Shown here piece by piece: positions 26,284 to 36,467 of a stretch of 64,000 nucleotides of DNA. The stretch's first letter is position 1. Every line of letters starts with the position of its first letter. This DNA comes from Pseudorhodoferax sp. Leaf274 (GTDB taxonomy: Bacteria; Pseudomonadota; Gammaproteobacteria; Burkholderiales; Burkholderiaceae_C). The notes below the pieces were generated by a model that was not told the origin of the DNA, did no database searches, and saw only the letters and a list, made by a program, of their open reading frames with translations. The stretch covers positions 1 through 64,000 of the forward strand of contig NZ_LMNA01000005.1 of assembly GCF_001422445.1 (NCBI RefSeq), read 5' to 3'. The translations under genes were made by a program, and so were the position numbers.

Positions 26284-26877
26284 ATGCCAAGAGTGCGTTC
26301 GGACGACTACGAGACCAAGAGCCAAGCCATCATGGACTGCGCGGCCGCGCTGTTCGCCAAGGAGGGCTATCCGGCCGCCAAGATGCAGGATGTGGCCAAG
26401 GCCTGTGGCGCGACCAAGTCGATGCTGTACCACTACTTCCCGACCAAGGACGACCTGCTGTTCGCCATGCTCGAGGAGCATCTGCAGCGCATCATCCAGG
26501 GCCTGGACGAAGCGCTGGCGCAGCCCGGCACACCGCGCGAGCGCCTGCAGGCATTGGTCGAGGTCTACACCCAGAAGTCGGCACAGACGCGCAGGCGCCA
26601 TGTGGTGGCGATGAACGACGTGAAGTTCCTGCCCAAGGCCCAGCAGGCGCCGCTGCTGGCCCTGCAACGGCAGTTGACGGAGCGCGTCGCACAGCTGCTG
26701 CGCGCGCTCCATCCCGGCCTGCCCGACGAGGTCTACAAGCCCTACACCATGATGCTGCTGGGCATGCTGAACTGGACCGACCTCTGGTACAAGCCCTCGG
26801 GCAAGGTCAAGCCCCAGGAACTGTGCGACCGCATCACGCGGCTGTTCCTCAAGGGCCTGCTGGCCGAGAAGGCCTGA
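26284..26877 (+). CDS. TetR-family regulator 1
   Basis: A 197-residue TetR-type repressor. The N-terminal helix-turn-helix ends with the recognition segment ATKSMLYHYF (residues 43-52) and a ligand-binding helical domain follows. The C-terminal segment PYTMMLLGMLNWTDLWYKPSGKVKPQELCDRI has a close counterpart in TetR regulator 2 at 35756. GGAG precedes the ATG. The two proteins align without gaps over their first 52 residues and share nearly the same recognition helix, which suggests they read the same operator. Likely effector is an acyl-CoA of the pathway (inference). Confidence 0.88.
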   Translation: MPRVRSDDYETKSQAIMDCAAALFAKEGYPAAKMQDVAKACGATKSMLYHYFPTKDDLLFAMLEEHLQRIIQGLDEALAQPGTPRERLQALVEVYTQKSAQTRRRHVVAMNDVKFLPKAQQAPLLALQRQLTERVAQLLRALHPGLPDEVYKPYTMMLLGMLNWTDLWYKPSGKVKPQELCDRITRLFLKGLLAEKA

Positions 26878-26878
26878 A

Positions 26879-28033
26879 TCAGTCCATCGACTTGTAGGTC
26901 ACCGCAGCCGGGTCGGCCTTGAGCAGAAACAGCTTGGGCGCCGCCAGATGGTTGGTGGCGCTGAAGCTGATCGGCGTCATGACGCCCGTGTCCAGCTTGT
27001 CGACCTTGGCCAGTTCGGCATTGGTGCAGTCCCAGCTCAATGCCTTGCCGCAGCGCCCCATGGCGTCCAGCAGTGCGCGCGTCGACGCGTAGCCCGTGAA
27101 GGTGTAGCGGTTGACCTTGGCGATTTCTTCCGGCGACAGGTACTTGGCCAGTTTCTCGCCGAAGGCCTTGCCCTGGGGCGAGCTTTCCAGGTAGACGTAG
27201 TCCACCGTGTAGACGTTCTCGCCCGCCGTGCCCATCATCTTGGCGCTGGCCGGCACGCGCGACACATAGGTCACGCCGACCGGGATCTTGTGGCCGATGC
27301 GCTCCAGCTCCTTGGTCATCACGATGTTCTCGCCCAGCACCCCGCCTGCCATGAGCGCCTCGGCACCGGCCTGCTTGAGCTTGAGCATCTCCGAGGAGAA
27401 GTCGGACTGGCCCTTCTTGAAGATCTGCGAGGAGACCACCTGGAACTTCTTCTCCTTGGCCGCGCGCTCGAAGCCCTGGCGCACGTTGTCGCCGTAGTCG
27501 TCGTCCTGCGAGACCACGGCCCACTTCTTGTTCGGGTAGAGGTCTGCCATGCGGCCGACCAGTTCGGCCACCGCGTCCGCCATGTCGTAGCCGACCGCAA
27601 AGACGTTCTTGATGGTCGGCCGGTACAGGCCTTCGTAGGTCGTGATCGGCGCCATGGCGGGAATGCCCGACTGCTTGAGGACCGGCATGGCGGCCTGCGC
27701 CTGCGCGGTGCCAGAGATGGAGGTCAGCGCGAAGACCTTGTCGCTGTTGACCAGCTTGCGCACGCCCTGGATGGTGCGGGACGGCACATAGCCATCGTCC
27801 TCGGACAGCAGCCGCAGCTTGCGCCCGTGCAGGCCGCCCGCCGCGTTCACCTCCGCCAGCGCCAGCTTCACGCCCAGGTTGTGGGCCACGCCCAGCAGCG
27901 CGGGTGGCCCGGTCAGCGGCAGGATGTCGCCCAGCAGGATCTCGCTGTCGGTGACGCCCTGTTGGGCCATGGTTGGCAGCGCCGTGCAGGCGGCAAGCAC
28001 GCCGGCGGCGAGGGAAGTCAGTCTCCTGTTCAT
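26879..28033 (-). CDS. branched-chain-type ABC substrate-binding protein 2
   Basis: A 384-residue periplasmic receptor of the Leu/Ile/Val type, with signal peptide MNRRLTSLAAGVLAACTALPTMAQ, the opening GVTDSEILLGDILPLTGPPALLG and the GGLHGRKLRLLSEDDGY block. It is clearly related to binding protein 1 but belongs to the transporter operon: it is the last gene after the permeases, 41 bases after LivM. It converges with TetR 1, ending one base after that gene's stop. Substrate unknown; operon context points to a carboxylic acid activated by the embedded CoA ligase. Confidence 0.9.
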   Translation of the reverse strand: MNRRLTSLAAGVLAACTALPTMAQQGVTDSEILLGDILPLTGPPALLGVAHNLGVKLALAEVNAAGGLHGRKLRLLSEDDGYVPSRTIQGVRKLVNSDKVFALTSISGTAQAQAAMPVLKQSGIPAMAPITTYEGLYRPTIKNVFAVGYDMADAVAELVGRMADLYPNKKWAVVSQDDDYGDNVRQGFERAAKEKKFQVVSSQIFKKGQSDFSSEMLKLKQAGAEALMAGGVLGENIVMTKELERIGHKIPVGVTYVSRVPASAKMMGTAGENVYTVDYVYLESSPQGKAFGEKLAKYLSPEEIAKVNRYTFTGYASTRALLDAMGRCGKALSWDCTNAELAKVDKLDTGVMTPISFSATNHLAAPKLFLLKADPAAVTYKSMD

Positions 28034-28074
28034 GCGGGGGCTCCTGGTGGTGGAAACGGGGAAGGTGGCGGGAA

Positions 28075-29121
28075 TCAGTAGCGCAGCGGCCAATGCACCC
28101 AGGTGTGGCGCAGGTCGTGCCACATGCCGCGCAGTCCGCGCGGGTCGAAGCGCAGGAAGCCGATGATGGCCAGGCCATACAGGATGGTCTTGACCTCGTG
28201 CGCACTGGTGCTCATCACATCGGCCAGCCGGCCGCCGAGCAGGCCCGTCAGCACCCCGAAGACTTCCGGCAGCGTGACGATGAAGATGGTGCCCAGGACC
28301 GCCCCCAGCACCGCACCGATGCCGCCGACGATGATGATCGCCAAGGCCTCGATGCTGAGCAGAAAGGGATAGCCTTCGACCGAGACGATGCCCATGTACA
28401 TGCCCATCAGCGCGCCCGCCACACCGGTCAGGGCCGCGCTGATCAGGAAGGCCAGCAGCTTGTAGCGCACCAGGCTGATGCCCATGGTGCGGGCTGCGAT
28501 GTCGTTGTCGCGCAATGCCATCAAGGCGCGGCCGATGTAGGAGCGGCGCAGGTTCAGCACCAGCAGGATCGCCAGCGCCGCCACCGCCAGGCAGAACCAG
28601 TAGAAGGCCTGGTCGCTCGCCAGGCTCATGCCGAGCAGCACGGGCCGCTCGACCATGATGCCGCGGCCTGCACCCGTGAAGGCGCCGCCGCCCAGGATGC
28701 CGGCGCTCACGATGTGGCTGAACGCCAGCGTGGTGATGGCCAGGTACAACCCGTGCAGCCGCAGCGACGGCACGCCCACCAGCAGGCCGAAGGCCGCGGG
28801 CACCACGGCCGCCAGCCCCAGTGCGGCTTCGGGCGGCAGCCCCAGCCGAGCGACGCCGATGGCATAGGCATAGCCGCCCAACATCAGGAAGCCGACATGC
28901 CCCAGCGAGATCAAGCCCGTGAAGCCGGTCAGCACCATCAGCCCCAGCGCGCCGACCGTCGTGTAGAGGATGATCGTCAGGTGCGACAGCAGGAAGTTGC
29001 CGACGAACAGCGGTGCTGCCGCCAGTCCCAGCAACAGGACCGCGCACCACGCCTTGACGGCCGGCGAGTCCGTCAGGACCAGCAGGTCCGCGTAGCCTTG
29101 TTTGAAGTAGCCGCTGCGCAT
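28075..29121 (-). CDS. livM: LivM-type ABC permease
   Basis: A 348-residue inner-membrane permease of the branched-chain amino acid ABC family. About ten hydrophobic helices are visible, with the family blocks GLISLGHVGFLMLGGYAYAIG near the N-terminal third, ALRDNDIAARTMGISLVRYKLLAFLISAALTGVAGAL (coupling region) and SIEALAIIIVGGIGAVLGAVLG. It pairs with the LivH-type permease, whose stop and its ATG share one base (TGATG), so the two are translationally coupled. Substrate specificity is set by the binding protein, not by this gene. Confidence 0.92.
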   Translation of the reverse strand: MRSGYFKQGYADLLVLTDSPAVKAWCAVLLLGLAAAPLFVGNFLLSHLTIILYTTVGALGLMVLTGFTGLISLGHVGFLMLGGYAYAIGVARLGLPPEAALGLAAVVPAAFGLLVGVPSLRLHGLYLAITTLAFSHIVSAGILGGGAFTGAGRGIMVERPVLLGMSLASDQAFYWFCLAVAALAILLVLNLRRSYIGRALMALRDNDIAARTMGISLVRYKLLAFLISAALTGVAGALMGMYMGIVSVEGYPFLLSIEALAIIIVGGIGAVLGAVLGTIFIVTLPEVFGVLTGLLGGRLADVMSTSAHEVKTILYGLAIIGFLRFDPRGLRGMWHDLRHTWVHWPLRY

Positions 29122-29993
29122 CAGACCCTCTCGATCCGTTTTTCACCGAACAGGCCGAACGGCCGCACCATCAGCACCACCAGGATCAGCACGAAGCCCG
29201 CGATTTCCTTGAGCGTGCTGGGCAGGTAGCCGCCGACCAGGTTTTCGAGCACGCCGATCACCAGGCCGCTGAAGCCAGAGCCGAGCACGGCGTCGAAGCC
29301 GCCCAGCACCGTGGCCGGGAAGGCCTTCAGGCCCAGCTCGAAGATCGTCGGCGCCAGCCCGTAGATCACGGCGAAGAACGCGCCGGCCAGCGCGGCCAGA
29401 CCCGACGCCGCAGCCCAGGCGACCGCCTGCACGCGGGCCGTGGAAACGCCCATCAGCCGCGCCGTCTTCTCGTCGGCGGCCACTGCGCGCATGGCCACAC
29501 CGAAGCGGCTGCGGCGCAGGAAGAACCAGAAGCCGGCCAGCGCCAGCAGCAACACGGCCACCACCGCCAGCTGGCTGGCCCGCATGCCGACATCGGCGAA
29601 GCGCACGATCGTGTCCGCACCGGCCACCTCGAACTTGTGGGGCGCGGCCCCCCAGACCATGGTGACCAGCGAACGCAACACCACGGCGAGGCCGACGGTC
29701 ACCAGCACCACCGACAGCACGGGCTCGCCCAGCATGGGCCGCATGACCAAGCGCTCGCACACCAGCCCGAGCAATGCGCCGATCAACACCGCCACCAGCA
29801 CCGTGGCGACGGCCCCCGTGCCGAACGTGACGGCGATGGACCAGGCGGTGTAGGCGCTCAGCATCCCCATCTCGCCCTGCGCGAAGTTGACGATGCCGGT
29901 GGCCTTGTAGATGACCGCGAAGCCCATGGCGACCAGGCCGTAGATCGCGCCCACGGCCAGGCCGGAGATGACCAGTTCGATGAAGTAGCTCAC
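29121..29993 (-). CDS. livH: LivH-type ABC permease
   Basis: A 290-residue inner-membrane permease. The family start YFIELVISGLAVGAIYGLVAMG and IYKATGIVNFAQGEMGMLSAY are diagnostic, followed by AVAADEKTARLMGVSTARV (coupling region) and KAFPATVLGGFDAVLGSGFSGLVIGVLEN. I set the start at the GTG 29993 because GGAGGTGA, a near-ideal ribosome site, lies just before it; the longer upstream frame lacks homology. It overlaps LivM by one base and is preceded by the CoA ligase gene by 61 bases. Confidence 0.92.
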   Translation of the reverse strand: MSYFIELVISGLAVGAIYGLVAMGFAVIYKATGIVNFAQGEMGMLSAYTAWSIAVTFGTGAVATVLVAVLIGALLGLVCERLVMRPMLGEPVLSVVLVTVGLAVVLRSLVTMVWGAAPHKFEVAGADTIVRFADVGMRASQLAVVAVLLLALAGFWFFLRRSRFGVAMRAVAADEKTARLMGVSTARVQAVAWAAASGLAALAGAFFAVIYGLAPTIFELGLKAFPATVLGGFDAVLGSGFSGLVIGVLENLVGGYLPSTLKEIAGFVLILVVLMVRPFGLFGEKRIERV

Positions 29994-30054
29994 TGAATCA
30001 CCTCCGTGCTGCGCACTGCGGTGCGCGCTTGCTTGGGGCAGCCCGGCGCGGCGC

Positions 30055-31909
30055 TCATGCCGCCGCCCCGTAGATGACCTCAAGTTCGCGTGCGAACTTC
30101 TTGTTGATGGAGCCGCGGCGCACCTTCTGCGTGGCGGTGAGCTCGCCGTCGTCGTGGTCCAGCTCCTTCTCGAGCAGCACGAACCGGCGCACGTTCTCCA
30201 CCCGGGCGAACTTGCCGTTGACCTCGTCGACCACGCCCTGGATGAGTTCGCGCACCTCCGCCATCTGGGTCAGCGACTTAAAGGTCGTGTACTGCAGGTC
30301 GCGCTCGCCGGCCCAGCGGCCGACGCTGTCGAAGTCGATCTGGATCAGGCCACCCAGGAACTTCCTGCCCTCGCCGACCACGATGGCCTCGCGCACATAC
30401 GGACTGTCCTTGAGCGCGTTCTCGATCTCCGAGGGCGCGATGTTCTTGCCGCCGCTGGTGATGATGATGGCCTTCTTGCGGTCGACCACCACGATCTCGC
30501 CCTCGCCGCGCTGCTCGACGATGTCGCCCGTGGCCAGCCACCCCTGCGCCGACAGGATGTCGGCCGTGCCTTTGTCGTCGAACAGGTAGCCTGCGAACAC
30601 GCCCGGCGAACGCACGAAGACCTCGCCATCCTCGCCCAGCTTCCATTCCACGTTTTCCATCGCCGGGCCGCAGCTGCCCTGGATGAAGGGCCGGTCCGGC
30701 ACCTGCACGAAACACAGGCCGCCAGCCTCGGTCAGCCCGTAGCCCTGCCCCACGGGCAGGCCCAGGATGTCGAAGAACTTCAAGGTCTCCGGCGACACCG
30801 AGGCACCGCCGCACATGCGGGTGTGGGTGCGGTTCAGGCCCATGTGCCGCTGCATGTTGCGAAACAGCAGCAGGTACCACAGCGCGAACTCCAGCCGGTC
30901 GCCCGGTACCGTGAGCCGCCCCCGAACCGCCCGGCGGTCCGACAGCACGCGGCCGCGCTGCATGCCCTTGCGGTAGAGCCAGCGCTGCAGCCGGCCGCTG
31001 TCCTTCATGCGGAACTCGAAGCCCTGCTGCAGCTTCTCCCAGATCCGCGGCACGCCGAGGAAGAAGGTCGGCGCGATCTCGCGGATGTTGCTGGCCACCG
31101 TGTCGATGGACTCGGCGAAGTTGACGCACCCCCCGGAGATCAGGTGCTGCACGGTGGAATACGTCCGCTCGGCCACGTGGCACAGCGGCAGGTAGCAGAC
31201 CGACTCGAAGGGCTTGCCTGCCATGCGCCGCGCCACCATGTACGCATAGGCGCCGTAGACGAAGTTGCGGTGTGTCAGCATCGCGCCCTTCGGTGGCCCG
31301 GTCGTGCCCGAGGTGTAGACCAGGATGTTGACGTCGTCGGGCCGGAGCGCATCGATCAGGCTGTCCAGCCAGCGCTCCGCGCCGGAGTTCGCGGCGACAT
31401 GCTGGTCGCCCAGCGCCATCAGGTGCTCGAACGCATGCGGACGCCCCGGCGTGTAGCGGCGCAACCCCTTCATGTCGACGCAGAAGATGTGCTGCAGGTG
31501 TGGCAGGCCGTTGCCCTGGGCGATGGCGTCGAGCACCTTGTCCGTCTGCTCCTGGTCGCCCGTGACGGCCAGGCTGGCCTGGCAATGGCCGGCGATGTAC
31601 TGCACCTCGGGCCAGGGGTTCGTGGGGTAGATGCCGACGACCTGCACGCCGACCATCTGCGCGCCCAGGTCTGCGTAGAACCATTCGGGCACGTCCTCCG
31701 CCGCGATGACGATGCGGTCGCCGCGCTGCAGGCCCAACTGCGTCAGGCCGAAGGCGACGCGGCGCGCATCGCGGTAGTAGTCGGCCCAGGTGCGGCCGCG
31801 CCAGATGCCGTGGATCTTCTCGCGCAGCGCGACCTGCCCGCCGCGCTGCTGCGCGCACAGGCGCAGCAGGCCCGGCATCGTCGCCTCGCCGCGGATGAGT
31901 CTGTCGTGG

Positions 31910-31917
<8 letters not shown>
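30055..31917 (-). CDS. long-chain acyl-CoA synthetase (AMP-forming), within ABC operon
   Basis: A 620-residue adenylate-forming ligase of the long-chain fatty acyl-CoA synthetase group. The P-loop is VYTSGTTGPPKGAMLTH, then GYGLTEAGG, GWLATGDIVE, VVVDRKKAIIITSGGKNIAPSEIEN and a C-terminal catalytic Lys block near TATQKVRRG. It is longer than the two 518-residue ligases. Its start overlaps the end of LivG by 8 bases and LivH follows, so import and activation are encoded in one transcript. This suggests vectorial acylation or at least tight coupling of uptake and CoA activation. Confidence 0.9.
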
Positions 31918-32691
<774 letters not shown>

Positions 32692-32695
<4 letters not shown>

Positions 32696-33522
32696 GACAG
32701 CCACCGCTTGCGACGCTTGTAGTGCTTCACGTCTTTCATGTGGGTATGCCCGGCCTGCGAGGACAGGCCCAGGTAGAACTCGCGCACATCCTGGTTGCGG
32801 CGCAGCTGCTCGCTGCTGCCGTCCAGCACCACGCGGCCGTTTTCCATGATGTAGGCGTAGTCGGCGATGGCCAGCGCCCGGCTGGCGTTCTGCTCCACCA
32901 GCAGGATCGTCAGGCCGGCGGTTTCGCGCAGGCGGCAGATGGCGCTGAAGATCTCCGTCACGATCAGCGGCGCCAGGCCCAGCGACGGTTCGTCCAGCGC
33001 CAGCACCTTGGGCTGGCTCATCAGCGCGCGGCCGATGGCCACCATCTGCTGCTCGCCGCCCGACAGGTAGCCGGCGATCTGGCGGCGCTTGTCGACCAGG
33101 CGCGGAAACAGCGCGAAGACCTCGTCGCGCGCCTGCGCCATCCTGGCAGCGCTCTGCAGATGGGCGCCCGCGACCAGGTTCTCCTCGACCGTCAGCGTCG
33201 CGAACAGGCGGCGGCCCTCGGGCACCTGCACCATGCCGCGCCGCACGATCTGCGGCGCCGGGGCGCGTTCGATGGCCTCGCCGAAGAGCTGGACCGAGCC
33301 CTTCTCGATCTTGCCGTCCTCGGCATCGAGCACACCGGAGATGGCCTTGAGCACCGTGGACTTGCCGGCGCCGTTCGACCCCAGCAGCGCCACGATCTGG
33401 CCGGGGCGAACCTCCAGCGACACATCGCGCACAGCCTCGATCGCGCCGCCGTAGACGATCTGCAGGTTGTGCGCCGCCAGGGCCAGCGGCGCGGAGTTGG
33501 AATGGACAGGTGGTGCGCTCAT
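32692..33522 (-). CDS. livF: LivF-type ABC ATPase
   Basis: A 276-residue ABC ATPase, first gene of the transporter operon. Walker A is GSNGAGKST, signature YLSGGEQQMVAIGRAL, Walker B VLALDEPSLGLAP, typical of LivF, with an extra ~20-residue basic tail (HYKRRKRWLS). Either the ATG at 33522 or the GTG directly before it could start translation. No ribosome site is visible: a TAATTA -10-like hexamer ends about ten bases upstream, so the message may be nearly leaderless. The motif-A operator at 33537-33554 lies just upstream. Confidence 0.92.
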
Positions 33523-33536
33523 CACGGTGAATAATT

Positions 33537-33554
33537 AGTCCGACTCGTCGGTCT
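33537..33554. promoter_or_regulatory. motif A operator upstream of the ABC operon
   Basis: AGTCCGACTCGTCGGTCT, a well-conserved motif-A copy 15 bases upstream of livF. It abuts a TAATTA -10-like sequence on the minus strand, so a bound repressor would block RNA polymerase. The remaining bases to 33638 hold no gene, only a short inverted repeat (TAGGGG/CCCCTA, 33598-33612). Confidence 0.72.
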
Positions 33555-33638
33555 TTTTCTCGGGCGGATTATGAAAGCAGCGGGGCCCAAAATGTTTTAG
33601 GGGTTGCCCCTAGGTTGTGCCAAAAACCGCGGGCGGGC

Positions 33639-34391
33639 TCAGGTGCTGTGGCCTGGCCGCCGGTGGCCGGCCGTGCGCGGAGCGATCTCGGGCTTGAGGC
33701 GCCACGCCGGCGTGAAATCGGCCAGCGGATGCGTCGGCATCACCGCCTCGTGTTCGATGCCGCGCAGGCGTTCTGCGTACGCGTCCAGGTAGGTGTGGCG
33801 CTGCGCCTCGTCCGAATACTGGAGCGACCAGCCCACGAAGGGCTGCAGCACCTGCAGGCCGCTGTAGCCGAAGGTGCCGTGCTGCAGGTGCCACAGCACC
33901 ACGTCGCGCTGGCCCAGCAACCCGTCCGGCTCCATCATGTCCGGGAAGCAGCCCGTGGTGAACGCCAGCATCGCCTTCTTGCCCTTGAACCCGCCCTGGT
34001 CGAAACGCATGCCGCCCGCACCGTAGGCCGTGCCGTTGGCGAACACCCGATCGATCCAGCCCTTCATGATCGCGGGCACCGAGAACCACCACAGCGGGAA
34101 CTGCAGGATCAGCAGGTCGCAGGCCTGGAGCTTGTCGATCTCGGTCTGGATGTCGGACGTGAAGGTGCGGCGCTGCGAAGCCTGCTTCTGCTCTCGGTCG
34201 TACTGCAGCGCGTCCGGGAAGCGCCGCTCGATGAAGTCCTCGCCCGCGGCGATCGGATTGAAGCGCATGGCGTACAGGTCCGAGACCGCCACCGCGTGGC
34301 CGCAGCCGCGCAAGGTCTCGACCGAGCGGTCCAGCAGGGCGCGGCCGAACGACTTGGGTTCGGGGTGTGCAAAGACGATCAGTACTTTCAT
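33639..34391 (-). CDS. NAD(P)H:quinone oxidoreductase, flavodoxin fold
   Basis: A 250-residue flavoprotein of the NQO1 / modulator of drug activity family. The start MKVLIVFAHPEPKSFGRALLD and the FMN/FAD-site block LLILQFPLWWFSVPAIMKGWIDRVF are diagnostic, as is FTTGCFPDMMEPDGLLG. Such enzymes reduce quinones by two electrons and would protect against quinones formed from oxygenated aromatics. It follows the ferredoxin reductase gene by 33 bases, in the same motif-A-controlled transcript. Its link to the pathway is contextual. Confidence 0.88.
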   Translation of the reverse strand: MKVLIVFAHPEPKSFGRALLDRSVETLRGCGHAVAVSDLYAMRFNPIAAGEDFIERRFPDALQYDREQKQASQRRTFTSDIQTEIDKLQACDLLILQFPLWWFSVPAIMKGWIDRVFANGTAYGAGGMRFDQGGFKGKKAMLAFTTGCFPDMMEPDGLLGQRDVVLWHLQHGTFGYSGLQVLQPFVGWSLQYSDEAQRHTYLDAYAERLRGIEHEAVMPTHPLADFTPAWRLKPEIAPRTAGHRRPGHST

Positions 34392-34424
34392 CGGGCAACT
34401 CCACGGAACATCGGTCGGGACGGA

Positions 34425-35678
34425 TCAGGCCGGCACCGCCAGCAGGCCCTTGAGCGGCTGGCTTTCGTCGGCCAGCACCTGCGGCAAGGCCGGCGCTGAG
34501 GCCGCGACCAGCCGTTTGGCGACCATGAAGTCCTGCGGCCGGTTGACCGCTTCGGCCGCCACGACGCGCCCCGCGCGCAGGTAGAAGGCGATGAAGCTGC
34601 GCGTGCCCGGCGCACCGCGCAACACACACTGGTCTTCGCCGTGCGACAGGCCCACCATCTGCAGCTTGAGCTCGTACTGGTCCGACCAGAACCAGGGCAC
34701 CGGGTCGTAGGCCTTGGGCTTGCCGCACAGCGCAGCCGCGACCGCGCGCGCCTGCTCCAGCGCGTTGGGCACGGACTCCAGGCGCAGGCGCCGGCCATAG
34801 AGCGCGCTCGGCAGATTGGTGCAATCGCCTGCGGCATGGATGTCGGGATCGGAACTGCAGCCGAAGGCATCCACCACGATGCCGTCGGCCACCGCCAGGC
34901 CGGCCGCGGCGGCCAGCTCGACATTGGGCAACATGCCGATGCCGGCCAGCACCAGGTCGGCGTGCAGCACGCTGCCATCGCTGCAGACCAGCGCCTCGAT
35001 GGCGCCGCTGCCAGGCGCACACTCGGCGCGGTTTACCGTGACGCCGGTGCGCAGGTCGACGCCGGCCGCGCGGTGCACCTCCTCGTAGAAGGCCGACAGC
35101 GCCGGCCCCGTGACCCGGGCCAGCACGCGCGGCTGCCCTTCGACCACGACCACGGACGCACCCAGCTTGCGCGCCGATGCCGCCACCTCCAGGCCCACGT
35201 AGCCACCGCCCACCACCACCAGGCGCCGGCCCGGGGCCAGCTGCGCGCGCAGGCCATCGGCGTCGCCGCGGGTGCGCAGACAGTGCAGGTTGGGCGGCGT
35301 GCTGCCGGGCACCAGGCCCGGCGCCGTCAGCGGCCGTGGCCGGCCGCCCAGGCACAGGGCCAGCTTGGCGTAGGCCAGGTGGCTGCCATCGGCCAGCAGC
35401 AACTGCCGTGCTGCGCGGTCGATGCGCAACACGCGGGTGCCGGTCTTCAACGTGACACCGGCCTTGTCGAACGCCTCGGGCGAGCGGAGCTCCAGCGCCG
35501 CGCCGTCGGCGCTGCCGGACAGGTAGGCCTTGGACAGCGGCGGGCGCTGGTAAGGCAGGTGCACCTCCTCACCCACCAGCGTGATGGTGCCGGCCCAGCC
35601 CTGCTGCCGCGCGGACAGGGCCAACTCCGCACCGGCATGGCCTGCGCCCACGATGACCAGGGGACCATTGGAAGACAT
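34425..35678 (-). CDS. ferredoxin reductase, FAD/NAD(P)-dependent
   Basis: A 417-residue pyridine nucleotide-disulfide-fold reductase of the putidaredoxin reductase group. FAD-binding VIVGAGHAGAELALS at the N terminus, YQRPPLSKAYL, NAD-binding VVVGGGYVGLEVAAS in the middle and the FAD-closing DIHAAGDCTNLP are visible. It passes electrons from NAD(P)H to a [2Fe-2S] ferredoxin, for which the gene at 45003 is the natural partner. I chose the ATG at 35678 since AAGGA lies six bases upstream; ATGs at 35684 and 35693 are upstream alternatives. It diverges from TetR 2 over a motif-A region. Confidence 0.88.
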   Translation of the reverse strand: MSSNGPLVIVGAGHAGAELALSARQQGWAGTITLVGEEVHLPYQRPPLSKAYLSGSADGAALELRSPEAFDKAGVTLKTGTRVLRIDRAARQLLLADGSHLAYAKLALCLGGRPRPLTAPGLVPGSTPPNLHCLRTRGDADGLRAQLAPGRRLVVVGGGYVGLEVAASARKLGASVVVVEGQPRVLARVTGPALSAFYEEVHRAAGVDLRTGVTVNRAECAPGSGAIEALVCSDGSVLHADLVLAGIGMLPNVELAAAAGLAVADGIVVDAFGCSSDPDIHAAGDCTNLPSALYGRRLRLESVPNALEQARAVAAALCGKPKAYDPVPWFWSDQYELKLQMVGLSHGEDQCVLRGAPGTRSFIAFYLRAGRVVAAEAVNRPQDFMVAKRLVAASAPALPQVLADESQPLKGLLAVPA

Positions 35679-35695
35679 CTGCATTCCTTTCATTC

Positions 35696-35713
35696 ACCGA
35701 CGCGTGGGTCGGT
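35696..35713. promoter_or_regulatory. motif A region between ferredoxin reductase and TetR 2
   Basis: ACCGACGCGTGGGTCGGT. This copy has ACCGAC and GTCGGT half-sites separated by six bases rather than two; ACCGACGCGTGGGT within it also forms a normally spaced dyad. A -10-like TATACT (35715-35720) follows on the plus strand. Spacing makes it the least canonical of the six copies. Confidence 0.6.
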
Positions 35714-35755
35714 CTATACTTTTGGCGATCCGCTGCACGCATCCCACCGCACCAC

Positions 35756-36358
35756 ATGACCAGAGAACGCGCGGGCGACTACGACGCCAAGAAGCAGCTC
35801 ATCCTCGACCGCGCAGCGGACCTGTTCGCCAGCAAGGGGTTCGATGGCACGACCATGGTGGAAGTGGCCACGGCCTGCGGCGCGTCCAAATCGCACCTCT
35901 ACCACTACTTCCCCAGCAAGGAAGTGCTGCTGTTCGCCATCGTCAGCGAACACATTGCGCAGCAGGCCGCCGAACTCGGCGAGATCGTCGCGCGTCCGCT
36001 GCCGGCGCTCGACCGCTTCGAGCTGTTCGTCTCCGCCTTCGTGGCGCGCTCCGCGGCGTCGCGCAGCGAGCACCTGGTCCTCATGGGCTGCCTGAATTTC
36101 CTGCCCGATGCCGAGCGCCAACAGGTGCGCACGCTCGAAGCGCAACTGATCGGCCTGATGATCGGCCTGCTCGAAGAAATCAATCCCGGGCTCATGGCCC
36201 CCGAGACGGTGAAGACGCCCTACGCCATGCTGCTGTTCGGCATGATCATCTGGACCTTCACCTGGTACCAGCAGACCGGCGCCATCAAGCCCCAGGAACT
36301 GGCGGCGCGCATCTCGCAACTGTTCATCCAGGGCTTTCGCGGCAGCCGGTTTCCGTGA
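35756..36358 (+). CDS. TetR-family regulator 2
   Basis: A 200-residue TetR-type repressor with the recognition segment ASKSHLYHYF at residues 43-52, in the same register as ATKSMLYHYF of TetR 1. The C-terminal part (TPYAMLLFGMIIWTFTWYQQTGAIKPQELAARI) also parallels TetR 1. No strong ribosome site precedes the ATG. It is divergent from the ferredoxin reductase gene over motif A and probably autoregulated. The 109 bases after its stop contain no recognisable gene. Having two such paralogues in one region points to layered control by related ligands. Confidence 0.87.
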   Translation: MTRERAGDYDAKKQLILDRAADLFASKGFDGTTMVEVATACGASKSHLYHYFPSKEVLLFAIVSEHIAQQAAELGEIVARPLPALDRFELFVSAFVARSAASRSEHLVLMGCLNFLPDAERQQVRTLEAQLIGLMIGLLEEINPGLMAPETVKTPYAMLLFGMIIWTFTWYQQTGAIKPQELAARISQLFIQGFRGSRFP

Positions 36359-36467
36359 GCGCCGGCTCATGGGCGTCGCCCCGCCACGCCACGGTCGTGC
36401 AGGTGGCCGTGGGCCACGGCATCGCCGCCCGGCACACGTTCCTGCACCGGCAGGACCATGCCGGACA

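Noticed and set aside
33598-33612. TAGGGG/CCCCTA hairpin as terminator
   Set aside because: Short stem with no T run on either strand; also lies between a gene end and a promoter, so its role is unclear.
36359-36467. Small gene between TetR 2 and the FAD oxidoreductase
   Set aside because: Short frames only, no ribosome site and no protein-like composition.
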